Origin: Thermococci archaeon
GTDB taxonomy: Archaea; Methanobacteriota_B; Thermococci; Methanofastidiosales; B48-G16
Reading direction: 5' to 3'
NCBI GenBank assembly: GCA_030668905.1
Contig: DAOVEQ010000072.1
Span: 1-5,752, forward strand
Length of the DNA: 5,752 nt
Positions 1 to 5,752 of this stretch are shown piece after piece. The position numbers and the translations under genes are program-made. Every line of letters begins with the position of its first letter. Position 1 is the stretch's first letter. The notes under the pieces are model-generated. The model was not told the origin of the DNA, ran no database searches, and was given only the letters and a program-made list of their open reading frames with translations.

Positions 1-103
1 GGTAAGTGAGAGAGTGAGGAGCAAGATCACGATATCTCTCTGGTAGCATTTTTTCATGTGTCCACGATATTCCTTTATATGGGGGATATAAAAATGGTTG
101 CAT
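1..103 (-). CDS. Unidentified protein, N-terminal part (runs off left edge)
   Basis: The minus strand is open from an ATG at 103 to the window edge, giving 34 codons that begin MQPFLYPPYKGISWTHEKML and go on with PERYRDLAPHSLTY. The composition (aromatic, proline, mixed charges) looks like a soluble protein rather than noise, but I do not recognise the family. The same frame stays open upstream to a further ATG at 190, which would add 29 residues (beginning MQNLFGSTKQ); an in-frame stop lies about 20 bases beyond that. I prefer 103 because a strong TATA-like element (134-143) lies about 35 bases upstream and a GGAG sequence stands directly before the ATG, although its spacing of two bases is very short. 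The start at 190 has no TATA box at the expected distance. The gene is divergent from the membrane protein gene. An open frame of about 70 codons in AT-rich DNA is suggestive, not conclusive. Confidence 0.5.
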   Translation of the reverse strand, partial: MQPFLYPPYKGISWTHEKMLPERYRDLAPHSLTY

Positions 104-133
104 GTCTCCTCGTGGAGAAGCATAAGAGAAAAC

Positions 134-143
134 TTTTATAAAA
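134..143 (-). promoter_or_regulatory. TATA-box candidate for the left-edge gene
   Basis: TTTTATAAAA is a perfect palindrome and therefore TATA-like on both strands. On the minus strand its centre is about 35 bases from the ATG at 103, which would give a transcript start near 112 and a leader of about nine bases containing GAGGAG. On the plus strand a transcript would begin near 164, where no start codon is close, so the minus-strand reading is preferred. Confidence 0.4.
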
Positions 144-222
144 AACCACCCTAATATAAATTGTTTCGTAGATCCAAATAAATTCTGCATTGCTCTTTTT
201 TTATTGAATGGTGTCTATGAAA

Positions 223-269
223 TATTGAATGAAAAAACTTATAAATATTAAAGTATACGTATATCTATG
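223..269 (+). repeat. Direct repeat, promoter copy (pairs with 727-773)
   Basis: Bases 223-269, from just upstream of the TATA box through the start ATG, recur 504 bases downstream at 727-773. By hand alignment 42 of 47 positions agree without gaps, and the first 26 are identical. This copy is the functional promoter and start of the membrane protein gene. Similarity fades upstream of about 219. Confidence 0.9.
238..246 (+). promoter_or_regulatory. TATA box of the membrane protein gene
   Basis: CTTATAAAT, preceded by an A-rich stretch (GAAAAAA) suited to a TFB recognition element, is a close match to the archaeal TATA box. Its centre lies 25 bases upstream of the ATG at 267, so transcription should start at or within a base or two of the A of that ATG. 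This implies a leaderless mRNA and supports 267 as the start. Confidence 0.7.
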
Positions 270-1184
270 GGAGAAAGAAGACATAACAAAAAGGGGAATG
301 AAAAGGAAGAAAAAATATATTTGGGAGGATTTATAACCGTATCAATGGGGAAAAGAAAACGTGAGGAAAAAGAAGAAAAGGGTGAAACAGAAGAAAAAGG
401 CACCGCAGATCTACTTTCCTCTGGCAGAGTTGCAACATTCATTCTCATCGTTGAAATTATCGTGATCTACTTTACTGTCAGGGAGATACTTCTCTGGGAA
501 GATTTAGTTTATAACATTCTTATTGGAGTAGGCGTTGTGTTTCTGCTCATTGCGCTACTCAACTCTATAGTACCCCAGTACCGCAGACCTATATTGGTGA
601 AAGTTATTGCTGGATTGATACTTCTCACAGTAAGTATAGTAGGAGGATATAAGCCCGAATGGTGGCCTTTGATACCAGTTATCGTTTGCGTACTAATAGT
701 TATCTACAGATTTGGGAAATGCGAAGTATTGAATGAAAAAACTTATAAATATCAAGATATACATATAGCTATGACCAAAAAGAAGCATGATGAAAAAGGA
801 GAAAAAGAAGAAAAGGGCAGCGAAAAAGAAGAAAAATACACGAGAGATCCAATTTCCGCTATCTTTATAGGAGTTCTTGTTATTCTTCTGGGGATTGTGT
901 TCTATTTCGCCAGCAATGAGATGTGTGGTATAAGCTGGGAAAATGTATGGAACTACATTCTTATGTGCGTGGGTGGTGCGTTTCTTATCAGTGCACTGCT
1001 GCATTCCATAGTGCCCCAGTACCGCAGACCTATAATGGGAGAAGCTCTTGTCGGATTGATACTTCTCATGGTGGGAATAGTAACGATATACGAACTTGAA
1101 TGGTGGCCTTTGGTACTCATTATTGCAGGTGCACTCGTAATTATCTATGGCCTCAGAAAGATGAGAAGACAGGAAGAATCTTAG
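267..1184 (+). CDS. Eight-helix membrane protein made of two fused four-helix copies
   Basis: The 305-residue protein has two homologous halves. Each half has a Lys/Glu-rich charged segment (residues 1-46 and 169-193) followed by four hydrophobic helices, at about 55-71, 82-102, 110-127, 131-148 and 196-214, 227-247, 257-275, 279-294. Between the second and third helix of each half is the identical motif SIVPQYRRPI, and before the last helix is EWWPL. Over residues 77-151 and 224-298 I count 40 identities in 75. The last helix (WWPLVLIIAGALVIIYGLRK) resembles the short membrane repeats of LiaI/LiaF-like proteins (DUF5668 type); this is a resemblance by eye, not a family assignment, and no function is claimed. 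No signal peptide, enzyme motif or metal site is seen. The start at 267 is supported by a TATA box 25 bases upstream. An inner ATG at 345 with GGGAGGAT at 323-330 is an alternative. The stop overlaps that of the convergent GH3-family gene. Confidence 0.88.
   Translation: MGERRHNKKGNEKEEKIYLGGFITVSMGKRKREEKEEKGETEEKGTADLLSSGRVATFILIVEIIVIYFTVREILLWEDLVYNILIGVGVVFLLIALLNSIVPQYRRPILVKVIAGLILLTVSIVGGYKPEWWPLIPVIVCVLIVIYRFGKCEVLNEKTYKYQDIHIAMTKKKHDEKGEKEEKGSEKEEKYTRDPISAIFIGVLVILLGIVFYFASNEMCGISWENVWNYILMCVGGAFLISALLHSIVPQYRRPIMGEALVGLILLMVGIVTIYELEWWPLVLIIAGALVIIYGLRKMRRQEES
495..719 (+). repeat. Coding repeat, first copy (helices 2-4)
   Basis: This block codes residues 77-151 and pairs with 936-1160 at a constant offset of 441 bases. 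Shared exact stretches include 573-593 with 1014-1034 (21 bases), 612-627 with 1053-1068 and 658-672 with 1099-1113. The offset is 63 bases less than in the promoter repeat because the first copy carries 21 extra residues in its charged N-terminal region. Confidence 0.9.
727..773 (+). repeat. Direct repeat, in-frame copy inside the gene
   Basis: This is the second copy of the promoter-to-start segment at 223-269, now translated as residues VLNEKTYKYQDIHIAM of the linker joining the two halves. The 504-base offset is exactly 168 codons, so the start ATG at 267 lines up with the ATG of Met169 at 771. Confidence 0.9.
742..750 (+). promoter_or_regulatory. Intragenic TATA box, possibly still active
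   Basis: The CTTATAAAT sequence and its A-rich flank are the same as in the gene's own promoter, and its centre is 25 bases upstream of ATG 771. If used, it would yield a leaderless mRNA for a 137-residue protein (771-1184) consisting of the second four-helix half alone. Whether it is active cannot be told from sequence. Confidence 0.45.
936..1160 (+). repeat. Coding repeat, second copy (helices 6-8)
   Basis: This block codes residues 224-298, the partner of 495-719. After the shared IIY...K end of the last helix, this copy continues to MRRQEES and a stop, which is probably the original C-terminus. The first copy instead runs from RFGK directly into former promoter sequence. Confidence 0.9.
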
Positions 1185-2239
1185 TAAAAAAAACTCTCTA
1201 CATAATGCCTTAAAACAGTAAATCTCCTATCTCTCCCTATGACGGTAAAGTAGGGGCTACCATTACATTTAATGAGGTCTCCTATTTTATATCGTGGGAA
1301 GAGTGAGGAAGAAATAATTAATTTCCCATTTTCTCTCTTTTTCATCTCATGGAGCATTTTTATTTTACCTTTCACTTCAACTTCAAAGTAATATATATCG
1401 TAATTGGGAGTGACACACGGTCTATCGAACTGTTGAGCATATATCCCCTCAGTAGCACCATACACCTCGAGGACATCTGCATCCCCATACAGCGCCTTTA
1501 GTGCTGGCTTCAGTTTTGTATTTATGCCAGCGGTACTTGAACATACGAGCACCTTCGTGTCCCACAACCGTTTCGGATATTTTCCATGTTTTTTTTTCAC
1601 AAAGGTTGCGAACTGCGTCATGACCTGAGTCACACCTGTGATCATAGTAATATTCTTTCCGAGAGCTTCGTGATATGCAAGATCAAATCGGTTCTCCCAG
1701 TCTTTTTTGGATAATCCTATCAACGGGTCTATTTTTTCCTGATCGGGAACTATATCTATTCCGTATTTTGCAGTGTGTGTTTTAAAGTAAAATCCAGATG
1801 AGTATCCGTACTCCTTTCCATCTTTCATTTTACCCAGAACAGAAGGAAAATTCAGATTCAGTACGGTGCCCCCCAGTATATCGAATCTCATTTTCTGTAA
1901 AAGATACGCACAAAACACCCGGGGGCCGCATTTCATTTTTTCCTCTAAGTCCGTTTTTGTTATAGGTATGAATTTAGATTTTGATGTTGTTCCCCTCGTC
2001 ATCGCCCAGAAAAGAGGGGATTCTGATAACAAGGCATTGATGTTCCCATTCTCTACTTCATTGAGATACGGTTTGAGTGCGTTATAATCTACGATAGGAA
2101 ACTCTTCTATGGCATTTTTTCCAGCGCCATACTCTGTGTTATTATATCGCTCAATAAGTCTTTTTGCAAGAATTTCCTGAAACGTCACAGGATCGTCTAT
2201 AGATTCGAACCATGGCGAGAGTATCGTTTCCACGTCCAT
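1181..2239 (-). CDS. GH3-family adenylating protein lacking the C-terminal domain
   Basis: GH3 proteins belong to the ANL superfamily: they activate a carboxylic acid with ATP to an acyl-adenylate and, in plants, pass it to an amino acid. Seen here are the phosphate-binding loop (residues 80-93, MTRGTTSKSKFIP, where the family has SSGTS..K..P), the TGV substrate-pocket strand near 201-203, the YGATEG motif (260-265), and RYKIGD (316-321), whose aspartate 321 would bind the ribose of ATP. GRD at 335-337 matches the hinge. Only 15 residues follow, although family members are commonly about 500-600 residues, so the mobile C-terminal domain is missing; the other two frames hold no continuation. 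The protein may be an adenylation-only variant, a decaying gene, or a truncated one; the intact frame and motifs favour a translated gene. The substrate is unknown. The start at 2239 has a TATA box 26-27 bases upstream. The gene lies 60 bases downstream of polC on the same strand and overlaps the convergent membrane gene by four bases. Confidence 0.85.
   Translation of the reverse strand: MDVETILSPWFESIDDPVTFQEILAKRLIERYNNTEYGAGKNAIEEFPIVDYNALKPYLNEVENGNINALLSESPLFWAMTRGTTSKSKFIPITKTDLEEKMKCGPRVFCAYLLQKMRFDILGGTVLNLNFPSVLGKMKDGKEYGYSSGFYFKTHTAKYGIDIVPDQEKIDPLIGLSKKDWENRFDLAYHEALGKNITMITGVTQVMTQFATFVKKKHGKYPKRLWDTKVLVCSSTAGINTKLKPALKALYGDADVLEVYGATEGIYAQQFDRPCVTPNYDIYYFEVEVKGKIKMLHEMKKRENGKLIISSSLFPRYKIGDLIKCNGSPYFTVIGRDRRFTVLRHYVESFFY
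1186..1193 (-). terminator. Oligo-T tract at the end of the GH3-family gene
   Basis: On the minus strand there are eight consecutive T residues within the last codons (Ser-Phe-Phe-Tyr-stop). Archaeal RNA polymerase commonly terminates at such tracts without a hairpin. Termination exactly here would remove the stop codon, so useful release would have to occur a little downstream, where the strand remains fairly T-rich. Confidence 0.3.
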
Positions 2240-2260
2240 GGAAGTTGTGAGAGACCAAGA

Positions 2261-2270
2261 TTTAAATAAG
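2261..2270 (-). promoter_or_regulatory. TATA box of the GH3-family gene
   Basis: On the minus strand this reads CTTATTTAAA. Its centre is 26-27 bases upstream of the ATG at 2239, predicting a leaderless transcript. It lies in the 60-base gap after polC and means that the GH3-family gene need not depend on read-through from polC. Confidence 0.6.
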
Positions 2271-2299
2271 TATCATTGTCTTTTTCATAGAACAGCATT

Positions 2300-5200
2300 T
2301 TACAAAAAATCCGCAAGAGACATCTGTTTCTTTTTTCCCGTGAAGACTGTCTCAATGCTTTTTTCTATTATCTCAATTCTTTCTTTTATATAAGGGTCAA
2401 CTTCATATTTTTCTACGAGCATTTTGGCAATTTTGAGATATTTTTCTACGGATCCTTGCGAAACTGTCAGCACAAGCCTGCCACCGCAGACACATTTTCC
2501 ACTTAAAGGAACCCTTCTGTACTTTTTGTTGCAATCCACGCATCTGAAAGACTGAGTGGAAAAGGCTCTCATGTTTCCTATTAGATCCGGGAGAAAATGG
2601 GAGTTTATGACTCTTTCTGCAGTATCGTTCTCATCTACAGCCTCAATTTTTTCGGCAAGATCTAGCTGCGCATTTATTTTATCTTCCATTGCGCCGAGAG
2701 TTTTATAAGCACTAATTCTTGGACCCATAGATATGTTTGAAGTATTGTGGGTAAATTTGAAACCATAAAATGCATTTTCTTCACCCAGTCTATCCCCAAC
2801 TTTTTCTATCCTTATTTTTTGCGGCTTTGAAAACTTCTGCGAGAGATTATAAAATTTTATTGGATATACATCTACTATATCCATGTTTCTTACTTCCTTG
2901 TCCACCTCTCCAGGATCTATTTTCGTTGTGAGTACGAGAGGAGCATCCATTTTTCCTCCTCTTTTTTCAGGAAGGAATAATCTTGAGAAATTAAGAAGAG
3001 CCTCGAGAGCAAGTAAAAAAGAGTCTTCATCCCCATCACAGTTTCTTCTCTTGGCAGCATGGAAAAAAGGATGTGCATATCCCACACTTGCAGATGAAAA
3101 ACCTATTATCCTCCCGAGAACCCCCGCAGACGTGTGCGGAGCAAGTCCTATAACAAGTTTTCCTATCAGATCTTCCTTTTTTTCCGTATTATAATATCTT
3201 TTCAGCTTGTATATTTTTTCTAAACAATCATCAACAAAATTTGCCACCTTTAAAAGGTATTCTCCTCCTCTTTCTGGTATTACTACATCCTGAGGTTTTA
3301 ATTCTACTACCTGATCCTCGTTATTGATGGGATTTCCCAGATAATCCTGAGTATATTCCAGCTTCTTTAACTTTTCTAGAGAGAGATTTATCTCCTTAGG
3401 TATAAAATGTGTTAGAGGTGCGTCTGTACAATCAAATCTTATAGTTCCATCCTTAAAGACATATACCTTATTTTTTGCCCTTAAAATCCCTTTTTCCAGG
3501 ATCTCTGGAAATTTCTGGGAGGAGATCATTCCTATAACACCTTTAACCTCCTTTGGAGAAGAGATATTCAGATTCTTCAGCGCCTTTTTATACTCCTCAT
3601 TTAGATATATCTTTTTTAAGGAATGTATCTTTAATGGAGAGTTGCAGGCAGGACATCTCTCTTCTTCCGTCTCTACAGACGTTATACTGCACTTTTCATT
3701 TTCGCAGATTTTATAGAGCTTTGTTGTAGCCCCACATTTATCGCATTTTCTTTTAAATGTCTTGTCTTCGCAGATAGGGCATTTTAAATTTATTATATCT
3801 ACATTAATATAATTTAAAGCAGAAGCTTTTACAATGCTTCTTGTTCTTCCTCCATAACGTCCTACAGGGAAGAGACCGTGAACAGGGGGAGACATAAGTC
3901 TCTCTTTCGCCTTTTCAGGTCTTCCCATCCTTCCTCCTACTGTATATGGACATTTATCCCTTATTTTTATCCCCGTACAGTGTTTAAAAGCTTTAAATAT
4001 CTTGTCTTTATCTGTTATCTTTTCATTTTTTAAAGTTTCGTAGATTTCATAAAACTTAGAAATGTTTAATTTTTTGATAAATAGAGAGTTTATGATGATT
4101 TTATCCCCCGAAACTTTATGTTCCAGGCATATTTTCTCAAGAAGTTTCTTTTTATCATTTAAAGGAAGAATAATATTTTCTCCTATCTCTCCGATACTTA
4201 AATAATCTATAAATTCTTTTAACTCATCAAAGGTTAGATAGTACCAGAAACATGTGTATTTTGGATGTAATGGAACATCATACTTTTCAGAGATATCCAA
4301 AGCATCTTTTTCAGAAACATTGAAAGGATCTATATTCTCTTTTTTCTCTAGCTCTTGAAACCACCATTCTTCCACGTATCCAGACGGAAGAAGGATATGG
4401 TTATTTTCAAGGAAATCTCCATAAGATATTAAAGCATCTCCTAAAAATAGGATTTTGTCCACATCTTCTCTTATTTTTAAAGTTTCTTCACAATCTTCCA
4501 GTCTTACAACATCTCCATTTTTCATTCTTACAATAGGACCTTCTATAGTATCTACAGGGCATACAACATTAGCTTTCCCTGGTCTTTCTGTCTTCATCTG
4601 CGTTCCTGTAGCCAGAAAATCCTGGAGCACTAACATTGTGCAGGGATGGATACCCCAGGCAGCAAAACCTGTGTTTCTACTTCTCCCATATCTCATCCTG
4701 AATCCTCCTCTCCTTGAAGGATGTGAAAATATAGGTCTTCCAGCTATAATATCCTTTAGATATTTCCAGTTCTCTAACTCAAACTCTTCCTCTTCCTTAG
4801 AGCTTAACGCTATCTCTTCGATCCATTCCCATCCATCTAATTTTAGATTTTCCACGTATTTTAAGACCTTTGATCCCTTTTGCAGAAGTCCTTCACAGAG
4901 AGCAAGCATGGCACCACCACGTACCCTGTTTGTTTCGATTCTTTCCAGGTCTCTGTATCCCGAAACCTCTACTTTTTCCGTAGGTTCTCCCGTGATCTCT
5001 ATAGGAATATTCTTTAAAGCTATTTTCAGTTCTTTTTTTGAAGGATAGTACTGTAAATGAGATATTCTGTTGTAAAGATCAACTTCTTCAATAAATCTTT
5101 CTATTTCTTCATCAGACGGTTTATATCTGCCCAAGGATAATTTTTTTCTTACGTGATCTCCCATTAAGATAGATAATGCTGCAGCAGTTCCTCCTGCAGA

Positions 5201-5620
5201 TCTTATTGGTCCTGCAAAATACAGGGATAGAAATTTAGTGTTATCTATATTCTCTTTTATCTTCACCTGGGCAATACCCTCTAAAGGAGCTGCAACGATC
5301 CCCTCTGTTAAGATAGCCAAAGCAGTTCTTACAGCCTGTTCTGCACATTCTTCCTGTGTGTAATTTCCAAATTTTCTTTCTGTTATCTCTTCAGCAATTT
5401 TCAAAGCTATTTTTTCCCTCGAATAATTCATTCTATCCAGCTCTCTGATCTTCGAGGCAATATTTATAGGACCCACAAGACCTTCGACTCTTGCAGCCAT
5501 GTCTCTTGCCGGTGCTATTTCCACTTTCATATACGGGTCCTGCCCCCTTTTTCTCGCTTCTTCAGCTATTTTATATATATTTTCAAGTTCTTTTTCAAGG
5601 GATTCAAAATAATCTTTCAT
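2300..5620 (-). CDS. polC: DNA polymerase D (PolD) large subunit DP2
   Basis: This is the catalytic subunit of the archaeal replicative polymerase PolD, which works with the proofreading subunit DP1 and is tethered by PCNA. The 1106 residues cover the whole family from MKDYFESLEKELE to the C-terminus, slightly shorter than the roughly 1270 of Pyrococcus. Conserved blocks include YFAGPIRSAGGTAAA (134-148), GRSRNTGFAAWGIHP (312-326), GGRMGRPEKA (562-571) and GRYGGRTRS (587-595). The active-site loop of the RNA-polymerase-like double-psi beta-barrel is RRNCDGDED (858-866), with Asp862 and Asp864 as metal ligands, followed by PEKRGGKMDAPLVL (884-897). Three cysteine groups fit zinc sites: Cys614/617/626/629, Cys639/644/656/659 and Cys1027/1030/1043/1045. 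The last residues, QMSLADFL (1099-1106), form a PCNA-interacting box. The position before Cys861, where some archaea carry an intein, is uninterrupted. The TATA box 26-27 bases upstream supports this start. DP1 is not in the window. Confidence 0.98.
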   Translation of the reverse strand: MKDYFESLEKELENIYKIAEEARKRGQDPYMKVEIAPARDMAARVEGLVGPINIASKIRELDRMNYSREKIALKIAEEITERKFGNYTQEECAEQAVRTALAILTEGIVAAPLEGIAQVKIKENIDNTKFLSLYFAGPIRSAGGTAAALSILMGDHVRKKLSLGRYKPSDEEIERFIEEVDLYNRISHLQYYPSKKELKIALKNIPIEITGEPTEKVEVSGYRDLERIETNRVRGGAMLALCEGLLQKGSKVLKYVENLKLDGWEWIEEIALSSKEEEEFELENWKYLKDIIAGRPIFSHPSRRGGFRMRYGRSRNTGFAAWGIHPCTMLVLQDFLATGTQMKTERPGKANVVCPVDTIEGPIVRMKNGDVVRLEDCEETLKIREDVDKILFLGDALISYGDFLENNHILLPSGYVEEWWFQELEKKENIDPFNVSEKDALDISEKYDVPLHPKYTCFWYYLTFDELKEFIDYLSIGEIGENIILPLNDKKKLLEKICLEHKVSGDKIIINSLFIKKLNISKFYEIYETLKNEKITDKDKIFKAFKHCTGIKIRDKCPYTVGGRMGRPEKAKERLMSPPVHGLFPVGRYGGRTRSIVKASALNYINVDIINLKCPICEDKTFKRKCDKCGATTKLYKICENEKCSITSVETEEERCPACNSPLKIHSLKKIYLNEEYKKALKNLNISSPKEVKGVIGMISSQKFPEILEKGILRAKNKVYVFKDGTIRFDCTDAPLTHFIPKEINLSLEKLKKLEYTQDYLGNPINNEDQVVELKPQDVVIPERGGEYLLKVANFVDDCLEKIYKLKRYYNTEKKEDLIGKLVIGLAPHTSAGVLGRIIGFSSASVGYAHPFFHAAKRRNCDGDEDSFLLALEALLNFSRLFLPEKRGGKMDAPLVLTTKIDPGEVDKEVRNMDIVDVYPIKFYNLSQKFSKPQKIRIEKVGDRLGEENAFYGFKFTHNTSNISMGPRISAYKTLGAMEDKINAQLDLAEKIEAVDENDTAERVINSHFLPDLIGNMRAFSTQSFRCVDCNKKYRRVPLSGKCVCGGRLVLTVSQGSVEKYLKIAKMLVEKYEVDPYIKERIEIIEKSIETVFTGKKKQMSLADFL

Positions 5621-5641
5621 GTATGTTTTTCACAGTACGAG

Positions 5642-5651
5642 AATATAAAAT
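5642..5651 (-). promoter_or_regulatory. TATA box of polC
   Basis: On the minus strand this reads ATTTTATATT. Its centre is 26-27 bases upstream of the polC ATG at 5620, which fits a leaderless mRNA; no Shine-Dalgarno sequence is seen before the ATG. It lies in the 48-base gap (5621-5668) after the upstream gene. A further AT-rich stretch at about 5656-5675 offers alternative TATA-like sequences. Confidence 0.5.
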
Positions 5652-5668
5652 TATTCTATAATATATAG

Positions 5669-5752
5669 TTATATAATCCGTTGCTGTTTTGCATTCCCTT
5701 TAATCTTTTTTATTGTATCCCAGGATTCTCTTACAAAATCAGGAAAATCCTT
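5669..5752 (-). CDS. Unidentified protein, C-terminal end (runs off right edge)
   Basis: One minus-strand frame is open from the right edge to a TAA at 5669-5671, giving 27 residues that begin KDFPDFVRESWDTIKKIKGN and end AKQQRII. The other two minus-strand frames close within about 20 bases. The sequence looks like an amphipathic, lysine-rich C-terminal tail. It is too short to name; in some archaea the DP1 subunit gene precedes polC, but nothing here identifies it as DP1. The gene would end 48 bases before polC on the same strand. Confidence 0.5.
   Translation of the reverse strand, partial: KDFPDFVRESWDTIKKIKGNAKQQRII

Noticed and set aside
10..138. Plus-strand open stretch of 42 codons at the left edge
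   Set aside because: It is short, has no good start signal, overlaps the better-supported minus-strand gene and contains that gene's TATA box at its end.
248..448. Minus-strand open frame of 66 codons
   Set aside because: The Phe/Ser-rich product is the antisense of the Lys/Glu-rich N-terminus of the membrane protein.
693..1004. Minus-strand open frame of 103 codons opposite the membrane gene, considered as the missing GH3 C-terminal domain
   Set aside because: The translation is dominated by phenylalanine runs read from A-rich Lys/Glu codons and shows no resemblance to a GH3 or ANL C-terminal domain.
267..1184. Membrane gene as a mobile element or phage-related insertion
   Set aside because: No terminal inverted repeats, target-site duplication, transposase or integrase were seen; the direct repeats are explained by tandem gene duplication.
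1866..2087. Plus-strand open frame of 73 codons
   Set aside because: It is antisense to the ATP-binding part of the GH3-family gene and its product has no recognisable features.
2303..2309. T6 tract at the 3' end of polC as a terminator
   Set aside because: The six T residues on the minus strand lie inside the last codons before the stop, and the following gap has no further T tract, so read-through to the GH3-family gene is as likely.
2883..3194. Plus-strand open frame of 103 codons
   Set aside because: It is antisense to the PolD active-site region, which is under strong protein-level constraint, with no promoter or ribosome site of its own.
4455..5048. Long open frame (197 codons) on the plus strand
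   Set aside because: It lies wholly opposite strongly conserved polC sequence; its serine- and phenylalanine-rich product is what antisense reading of a Glu/Lys-rich gene gives.

Overview
The window reads as archaeal chromosome, AT-rich, with three complete genes and two probable gene ends at its edges. The anchor is a full-length large subunit (DP2, polC) of the archaeal D-family replicative DNA polymerase on the minus strand. This polymerase is not known in bacteria or eukaryotes, so the organism is an archaeon of a PolD-bearing lineage. A GH3-type adenylating enzyme next to it, low GC and TATA boxes placed for leaderless mRNAs would fit a Thermoplasmatota-like euryarchaeon, but that placement is inference.

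Layout, left to right. Bases 1-103 (possibly 1-190) hold the N-terminal part of an unidentified minus-strand gene that runs off the left edge. Next is a divergent plus-strand gene (267-1184) for a 305-residue membrane protein made of two similar four-helix halves. Its stop codon overlaps that of the convergent minus-strand gene at 1181-2239, a GH3-family (ANL superfamily) protein that ends at the hinge before the usual C-terminal domain. After a 60-base gap with its own promoter comes polC (2300-5620). Bases 5669-5752 look like the last 27 codons of another minus-strand gene upstream of polC. The two short gaps beside polC and the region 104-266 hold promoters; no RNA gene, CRISPR array, insertion sequence or intein was seen.

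The genes do not form an obvious pathway. PolC is housekeeping replication machinery. The GH3 protein could be co-expressed with it by read-through but has its own TATA box. The membrane protein stands apart.

The most unusual point is how the membrane gene was built. The duplicated unit of 504 bases includes not only the coding region but also the promoter. The TATA box and start codon of the second copy are now read in frame as the linker of the fused protein, and they remain nearly identical to the real promoter. An internal transcript for the second half alone is therefore possible. No complete new biological system can be claimed from this window.
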